Source: Bog-159 sp963738375 (GTDB lineage: Bacteria; Acidobacteriota; Terriglobia; Bryobacterales; Bryobacteraceae). From it: a stretch of DNA of 64,000 bases. Of this stretch, positions 59,270 to 64,000 are shown one piece after another. The DNA is taken from assembly GCA_963738375.1 (NCBI GenBank), contig CAVTWL010000006.1:1054001-1118000 (forward strand), written 5' to 3'. The translations under genes were made by a program, and so were the position numbers. Numbering within the stretch: position 1 is the stretch's first letter; the number at the start of each line of letters is the position of its first letter. The notes beneath the pieces are model-generated. The model ran no database searches and had not been told where the DNA came from. It saw only the letters and a program-made list of their open reading frames with translations.

Positions 59270-61630
59270 GTGAAAATAAAAATCATACAGCGGGTGGGAC
59301 TGTTTTTGGGCGCAGCACTCGCGCTGAACGGGTGGACTGCATGCGCGCAGGACAACGAACTGGTCAGGCCGGATCCGCCGTTCACAGGAGTTGTGGCTCC
59401 CCGCCGTGAGGATTCCAAGCCCGCTTGGCCCGAGGGCGTGAAGCCGCCGGCGGGCGCTCCCAACGTGGTGCTGATTCTGCTCGACGATGTCGGCTTCGGC
59501 ATGGCAAGCACCTTCGGCGGCCCCGCCGAGACACCCGAAATGGACAAACTGGCCCGGTCCGGTCTTCGTTATAACGCATTCCATGTGAATTCCCTGTGCA
59601 CGCCGACGCGCGCCGCATTGCTGTCAGGCCGGAACGATCATCAAATCGGCTTTGGAGTGGTCGGTGAGCGCGGTTATCCCGGCTACAACGGAGTTTGGCC
59701 CAGGAGCGCCGCGTCCATTGCCGAAGTATTGCAGCAGAATGGCTACAGCACCGCGGCATTTGGAAAATGGCACAACACACCTGTTAATGAAATCAGCCCC
59801 GTGGGGCCTTTTAATCACTGGCCGACCGGCCTGGGGTTCGATTACTACTACGGCTTCATGAGCGGGGAGGACAGCCAGTGGACCCCGCAACTCTATCGGG
59901 GCACGAATGCCGTGGAGCCACTGACCACGCCTGAGCAGGGCTACAACCTGAACATCGACCTGGCCAACGATGCGATTCGCTGGTTGCACCAGCACGATGC
60001 GGTTGCGCCGGACAAGCCTTTCTTCGTCTATTTCGCCACGGGCGCCGTACACGCACCGCACCATGTTCCGCACGAGTGGATCGAAAAGTATCGCGGCAAA
60101 TTCGACCAGGGATGGGACAAACTGCGCGAAGAGACCTTTGCGCGCCAAAAAGAATTCGGTGTGATTCCCGCCAATGCCGAACTCACGCCTCGTCCCGGGA
60201 ACCTGCCCGCGTGGGACTCGCTGCCGGCCGACCAGAAGAAACTCTTCGCCCGCGAGGCCGAGGTCTATGCAGCTTTTCTCGCCTACACCGATCACGAAAT
60301 TGGCCGCGTTCTCAACGCCATTCATGACGAGGGAAAGAGCGACAACACACTGGTTTTCTATATCGTCGGCGACAACGGTCCCAGCGCCGAAGGCGGCCTG
60401 GACGGATCCGATGCGAACCTTGCCGAAATGGTGCTGGGAGCCAAGCACGACATCAAGGAAATGGAAGCTCACGCGGATGAGCTTGGGGGCCCTCTCTATG
60501 ACAATCACGTGGCGTCCGCCTGGGCGTGGGCCATGGCGACGCCTTTTAAGGGAACGAAGCAGGTTTCCGCTTATCTGGGCGGCACGCGCGATCCTCTGAT
60601 CGTTTCCTGGCCTGCGCGCATCAAGGATGCGGGCGGATGGCGCAGCCAGTTTCAACACATCACCGACATCGCTCCCACGATTTATGAAGCGGCGGGGGTG
60701 CGTTTTCCCGATACGGTAAACGGCGTCAAACAGCTTCCACTAGAGGGCAAGAGCATTGCTTATACCTGGGATCATCCGGATGCTAAGACGACTCACACTT
60801 TGCAGTTTTTTGAAATGGTCGGTAATCGAGGAATCTTCAAAGACGGTTGGTGGGCGGGATCGCCGCACATCGCGCCGTGGGAGATCTGGAGTCACACGGA
60901 GCAATGGCTGAAAGACCCCAATCAGAATCCGTGGGAGCTTTATGATTTGACTCGCGATTACAGCCAGGCGCATAACGTGGCGGCCCAGTATCCGGAAAAG
61001 CTGAAGGAGTTGGTAGATACTTTCGCGTCGGAGGCCATTCGGAACCATGTATTTCCGCTGCTGCCCCTGCCCACCCCACAGGCGACCTATATCTCCGGAA
61101 AAACCGACTTTGTCTACCGGGACGGCGTGGAAAGACTGCCTGGCAGCGTCGTTCCCAATCTCGGCTCGAAAGCCCATCGCATCGTTGCGAGTGTTGTGAT
61201 TCCTAATGTTCAGACAGAGGGAGTGATTCTCGCGGAGGGCGGTACCTATGGCGGATATGCGCTGTTCGTGAAGAACGGACACGTGGTCTACGAGGCCAAC
61301 ACTTTCGGCCGGTATCACCAGCGCATTGAATCCGCGGACGCCTTGGCGCCGGGGAAAGCCGAGATCGTCTTCGAGTACAAGCCGGACAGCGCTCCGGAGC
61401 AGACGCCGGGCAATTTATTTCGAGGGGCCACCAGCACGGGGACCGGAACCCTGACGGTCAACGGGAAAGCCGAAGGCAGCGCGCACTTCGCAAACTTCGG
61501 AGGCTTTCTTACCTCCATTGCCGAGACTCTTGACGTCGGCAGGGACACCGGCTCCGCTGTCAGCACGCAATACGCCGCGCCATTCCCCTTCACGGGATCC
61601 ATCGATACGGTGAAAATTCACCTGGAGTAG
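59270..61630 (+). CDS. Secreted arylsulfatase (Cys-type)
   Basis: The 786-residue protein starts with a signal peptide (VGLFLGAALALNGWTACAQ). It shows DDVGFGMASTFGGPAETPEM (metal Asp pair), Cys110 in SLCTPTRAALLSGRNDHQ, GYSTAAFGKWHNTP, FYIVGDNGPSAEGGLDG and a C-terminal jelly-roll-like domain (TYGGYALFVKNGHVVYEANTFG). It is more diverged from the other three long sulfatases than they are from one another, e.g. EDNELVRPDPPF in place of TLPKPDPAF. It ends 13 bases inside a small convergent HTH frame and is followed by the MarR gene on the same strand. The N-terminal Cys near the signal end does not form a convincing lipobox. Confidence 0.92.
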   Translation: MKIKIIQRVGLFLGAALALNGWTACAQDNELVRPDPPFTGVVAPRREDSKPAWPEGVKPPAGAPNVVLILLDDVGFGMASTFGGPAETPEMDKLARSGLRYNAFHVNSLCTPTRAALLSGRNDHQIGFGVVGERGYPGYNGVWPRSAASIAEVLQQNGYSTAAFGKWHNTPVNEISPVGPFNHWPTGLGFDYYYGFMSGEDSQWTPQLYRGTNAVEPLTTPEQGYNLNIDLANDAIRWLHQHDAVAPDKPFFVYFATGAVHAPHHVPHEWIEKYRGKFDQGWDKLREETFARQKEFGVIPANAELTPRPGNLPAWDSLPADQKKLFAREAEVYAAFLAYTDHEIGRVLNAIHDEGKSDNTLVFYIVGDNGPSAEGGLDGSDANLAEMVLGAKHDIKEMEAHADELGGPLYDNHVASAWAWAMATPFKGTKQVSAYLGGTRDPLIVSWPARIKDAGGWRSQFQHITDIAPTIYEAAGVRFPDTVNGVKQLPLEGKSIAYTWDHPDAKTTHTLQFFEMVGNRGIFKDGWWAGSPHIAPWEIWSHTEQWLKDPNQNPWELYDLTRDYSQAHNVAAQYPEKLKELVDTFASEAIRNHVFPLLPLPTPQATYISGKTDFVYRDGVERLPGSVVPNLGSKAHRIVASVVIPNVQTEGVILAEGGTYGGYALFVKNGHVVYEANTFGRYHQRIESADALAPGKAEIVFEYKPDSAPEQTPGNLFRGATSTGTGTLTVNGKAEGSAHFANFGGFLTSIAETLDVGRDTGSAVSTQYAAPFPFTGSIDTVKIHLE

Positions 61631-61818
61631 CGTTGTGACATGTGCCCGGCGTTTGCGCGGCCGAGGTCTCGATAGTCCTTAGCGATAGTGACATGCGAGA
61701 CGCGAATGCCTTGGTCGCGGAGCAGTATCGCCATGTCCCGCGTGGAAGGAAGCCGCCTGCCACTGCCGATTTCTGAAATGACACGTAATCGCGATAGTCT
61801 CTGGTTCGTGATAGGCAC
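61618..61818 (-). CDS. 66-residue ArgR-like winged-helix protein, possibly leaderless
   Basis: A GTG at 61818 opens a 66-residue frame on the minus strand. Residues 23-53 (LPSTRDMAILLRDQGI, VSHVTIAKDYRDLG) follow the helix-turn-helix pattern of arginine-repressor N-termini: L..R..G..VS..T..RD...LG. A promoter fits tightly: TTGACA (61848-61853) and TACGAT (61824-61829) on the minus strand with 18 bases between, placing the transcript start at or next to the GTG. That would be a leaderless message. It overlaps the sulfatase 3' end by 13 bases and ends convergently. The C-terminal ArgR oligomerisation domain is missing. It could be a small regulator, a relic or a chance frame. Confidence 0.4.
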   Translation of the reverse strand: MPITNQRLSRLRVISEIGSGRRLPSTRDMAILLRDQGIRVSHVTIAKDYRDLGRANAGHMSQRYSR

Positions 61819-61882
61819 GATGCATCGTATCCCGAGATGATAGGCCGTGTCAAACCCGGACCAGCTACACTGGAGCGGACCC

Positions 61883-62308
61883 ATGAAAACAGAAGACGTC
61901 AAGCCCTCCCAGTATCAGGCTCTTTCAGAATTTCGATATCGCATTCGTAAGTTTCTTCATTTCAGCGAGAATGCCGCACGCGAGGCGGGACTGGAACCAC
62001 AACAGCATCAGTTGCTGTTGGCCATTAAAGGGTTCGCCGGAGAAGGAGACGGGCCTACCATCGGGTATCTCGCCGAGCGGCTGCAGTTGCGCCATCACAG
62101 CACCGTTGAGCTGGTAGACCGCATGGAAGAGCGGCTGATGGTATACCGGCGGACGGGCGAAGAGGACCGGCGGCGGGTGGTTGTGGGTTTGACCAAAAAC
62201 GGGGAAAGCCTCATTAAGATTCTTTCTAGTCAGCATGTTACAGAGATTCAACAAATGGCTGCGGGGTTGATCGGCGCGCTGCAGGAGGTTCTGAAGGGGT
62301 TGAAGTAA
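61883..62308 (+). CDS. MarR-family transcriptional regulator, candidate controller of the sulfatase regulon
   Basis: I choose ATG 61883 (MKTEDVKPSQYQALSEFRY) because GGAG lies 7 bases upstream. A GTG at 61847 adds an unlikely tail. The 141-residue protein has the MarR layout: an N-terminal dimer helix (RIRKFLHFSENAAREAGLEPQQHQLLLAIKG), recognition helices in TIGYLAERLQLRHHSTVELVDRMEER, the wing DRRRVVVGLTKNG, and C-terminal dimer helices. MarR dimers bind short palindromes and are released by ligands. The gene lies beside sulfatases and a TonB receptor whose promoter holds a matching palindrome (62327-62347). I infer that it senses a product of sulfated-substrate breakdown. Direct proof is lacking. 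Confidence 0.9.
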   Translation: MKTEDVKPSQYQALSEFRYRIRKFLHFSENAAREAGLEPQQHQLLLAIKGFAGEGDGPTIGYLAERLQLRHHSTVELVDRMEERLMVYRRTGEEDRRRVVVGLTKNGESLIKILSSQHVTEIQQMAAGLIGALQEVLKGLK

Positions 62309-62326
62309 TTTTGAAATTAGTCATCT

Positions 62327-62361
62327 AGTCTATTGACTCAGTAGACTTATCGCGTTACGAT
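62327..62361 (+). promoter_or_regulatory. Promoter and operator of the TonB-dependent receptor gene
   Basis: AGTCTA-N9-TAGACT (62327-62347) is a perfect inverted repeat containing the GTCTAT half-site, and AGTC-TATT-GACT (62327-62338) nests inside. It overlaps the -35 box TTGACT (62333-62338). TACGAT (62356-62361) lies 17 bases further. Binding here would block RNA polymerase. Confidence 0.6.
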
Positions 62362-62407
62362 GTATCCTCCAGCGGCCCTCGAGGCCGACTTTCGACGAGG
62401 ATCATCC

Positions 62408-64000
62408 ATGGTATACACGCACACGCGGCTGAGTGTCATTCTTGGCGGGCTCCTGGCTGCCACACAGGTTTTCGGCCAATTAGACACTGGGGCTATCTCA
62501 GGGACCGTTAAGGATTCCACAGGCGGGATCATCCAGGCTTCGGCCATCAAGATTACCGAGATGGAAACCGCTATCACCGTATCGCTGCTTTCCAATAACG
62601 ATGGCTTCTACTCCGCGCCTTCGTTGCGCATCGGGGAGTACACCATCACGGCTTCGGCGGCTGGCTTCGGTTCGGAGACACGCAAGGGGATCGTGCTGCG
62701 GGTGCAGGACCGGCTGAATATCGACTTCACGCTGTCGCCTGGGCAGACGGCGACGGAAGTGACCGTCGAAGGCGGCGTCCAACTGCTGCAGACGGAGGAT
62801 TCCTCCATGGGGCAAGTGGTGGACGACACCACCATGCAGAACCTGCCGCTGAATGGCAGAAACTATATCCAACTCGCGACATTGGGGGCGGGTACGTCAC
62901 CATCGCAGCGCGGGGCGGAACGCGATACATTTATCGCCAACGGCGCGCGCGAAATTCAGAATACTTACCTTCTGGATGGCGTCGATAACAAGAACAAGAT
63001 CGTCGGATTTGACAGTTCCGCCGCGCAGGCGATCGAGCCGGTGATCGATGGCGTGCAGGAATTCAAAGTCGAGACGAGCACGTTCTCGGCGGAGTTCGGG
63101 CAGGCGGCCGGCGCGGTGGTGAACGTGACCATGAAATCCGGCACCAACGCGTATCACGGTAGCTTGTGGGAGTACATCCGGAATTCCTTTTTCGACGCCA
63201 AGCCGTACTTTCAGGTGCTGGGGCAGAAGCCGGGCTATAACCAGAATCAATTCGGCGCTACGTTTGGCGCGCCCATTATCAAGGACCGCACGTTCTTCTT
63301 CGGCAGCTGGCAGAGCTTGCGGTCGGTCGAGGAGGCGCCGCAATTGGCCACGGTGCCCACTCTTAACCAGCGGGCGGGGATTTTTACCACCACAATTTAC
63401 GATCCGAACTCGACCACCAAGAACCCAAACGGATCGGGATATGTGCGCACGCCGTTTCCTAAAAATACGATTCCCGCCAGCGACTGGGACCCGGTGTCTG
63501 CCAAGCTATTAGTTCTCTACCCGGCACCGAATGTGAGCGGAGCGGCCAATTTCTTTTCGGATCAACCGGAGCGGATTTCGAACGACCAATACAATTTTCG
63601 CGTGGACCACCGGTTCAGCGAAAAGGACACGTTCTTCGCGCGCTATTCGCGCACGGAAGGCGAGAATATCCTGCCGGCGGCGCTGCCTCCGCCGAGTAGC
63701 CTGCCGAGCGATGTGTGGCCGGATGCGCGCTCCGTCGCGGCCAGCGAGACGCACATATTCCGGAATAATCTGATCAACGAAGTGCGCGTGGGCTACATGG
63801 AGACGCGCGAGATCCAGCAGGTGCCGGGAACCAATCAGGATGCCGCGTTCGGGATTAACGGAGCGCCGGATTATCCGGAGGTTCACGGACTGCCGACGTT
63901 CGCCATCACCGGCCTGAACACGCTGGGTACGACCGGTCCAGGCACGCTGCCGCTGGGAGCCACCGGGTCGGGCAATTTGCCGCTGAACAAGCAGGGCAAG
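62408..64000 (+). CDS. TonB-dependent receptor with N-terminal carboxypeptidase-regulatory-like domain (Oar type), 3' end outside the window
   Basis: The frame starts at ATG 62408 (GAGG 8 bases upstream) and stays open to the window edge: 531 residues are visible of an expected 1000 or more. A signal peptide (SVILGGLLAATQVFG) is followed by a CarboxypepD_reg-like domain (DTGAISGTVKDSTGGII, YSAPSLRIGEYTITASAAGF, GIVLRVQDRLNIDFTL). A plug domain comes next (LPLNGRNYIQLATLG, YLLDGVDN, VQEFKVETSTFSAEFGQAAGAVVNVTMKSGTN), then the first barrel strands (YHGSLWEYIRNSFFDAKPYF). This is the usual acidobacterial outer-membrane receptor type. Placed after the MarR gene and the sulfatases, it may import the desulfated or sulfated glycan. 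Confidence 0.9.
   Translation, partial: MVYTHTRLSVILGGLLAATQVFGQLDTGAISGTVKDSTGGIIQASAIKITEMETAITVSLLSNNDGFYSAPSLRIGEYTITASAAGFGSETRKGIVLRVQDRLNIDFTLSPGQTATEVTVEGGVQLLQTEDSSMGQVVDDTTMQNLPLNGRNYIQLATLGAGTSPSQRGAERDTFIANGAREIQNTYLLDGVDNKNKIVGFDSSAAQAIEPVIDGVQEFKVETSTFSAEFGQAAGAVVNVTMKSGTNAYHGSLWEYIRNSFFDAKPYFQVLGQKPGYNQNQFGATFGAPIIKDRTFFFGSWQSLRSVEEAPQLATVPTLNQRAGIFTTTIYDPNSTTKNPNGSGYVRTPFPKNTIPASDWDPVSAKLLVLYPAPNVSGAANFFSDQPERISNDQYNFRVDHRFSEKDTFFARYSRTEGENILPAALPPPSSLPSDVWPDARSVAASETHIFRNNLINEVRVGYMETREIQQVPGTNQDAAFGINGAPDYPEVHGLPTFAITGLNTLGTTGPGTLPLGATGSGNLPLNKQGK

Noticed and set aside
43634..61630. Mobile genomic island carrying the sulfatase locus
   Set aside because: No integrase, transposase, attachment repeats or tRNA was found, and base composition and codon use look like the rest of the window.
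61590..61853. Alternative minus-strand frame of 87 codons before the MarR gene
   Set aside because: It lacks any motif, while the overlapping frame at 61618-61818 has the helix-turn-helix pattern and better promoter placement.

Overview
The window looks like the chromosome of an Acidobacteriota species related to Solibacter/Bryobacter. GC content is high. The first partial gene ends in the C-terminal domain described for Candidatus Solibacter usitatus (TIGR03437 type). Other lineage hallmarks are a relic of an acidobacterial-type orphan ABC permease, a CadC-like transcription factor with TPRs, a PEP-CTERM protein, GloVer-repeat and NHL-repeat secreted proteins, and an Oar-like TonB-dependent receptor. 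No rRNA, tRNA, CRISPR array, intact insertion sequence or prophage was seen. Most products carry signal peptides, so the window mainly encodes periplasmic and surface biochemistry.

Layout. 1-2.1 kb: end of a surface protein, then a PEP-CTERM protein and a partner. 2.2-5.9 kb: three genes broken by frameshifts (mannonate-dehydratase-like, transglutaminase-like, alpha/beta hydrolase with PDZ). 6.2-16.0 kb: an apparent operon of an anaerobic sulfatase maturase, a 1.6k-residue NHL/BACON protein and two tandem Tat-exported sulfatases. 16.0-24.7 kb: ABC permease relic, phosphoesterase, multicopper oxidase, a cytochrome c/PQQ-dehydrogenase pair and an arylsulfotransferase. 24.7-31.0 kb: glycosyltransferase with a GxF pentapeptide-repeat protein, PIG-L deacetylase, M19 dipeptidase, small membrane protein, MocR regulator. 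31-43.6 kb: a receiver protein, the CadC-like regulator, a GH51 arabinofuranosidase, Vgb-like, DinB, RraA-like, GloVer and DUF4189 proteins.

43.6-64 kb is the most coherent part: a sulfate-ester utilisation locus. It holds four large CxPxR sulfatases, a fifth sulfatase-fold protein with Thr at the nucleophile position, an oxygen-dependent formylglycine-generating enzyme (FGE), a YeiH-type putative sulfate exporter preceded by an unannotated 30-residue membrane protein, a DUF3604/CehA-like hydrolase, a BNR-propeller protein, a 55-residue zinc-finger-like protein, a MarR regulator and the start of a TonB-dependent receptor. Four promoter regions here share GTCTAT/ATAGAC half-sites and palindromes. 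I infer one regulon, most simply controlled by the MarR protein encoded inside it. Both maturation routes for sulfatases (radical-SAM and oxygen-dependent) lie in the same 64 kb, which suggests sulfatase activation with or without oxygen.

Caution: at least nine otherwise well-conserved genes are split by indels, most of them single-base and several in homopolymers (T7, A4, G6, C4, A3). Paralogue or family reading frames resume immediately after each. Sequencing or assembly error is the simplest explanation, so most of these genes may be intact in the organism.
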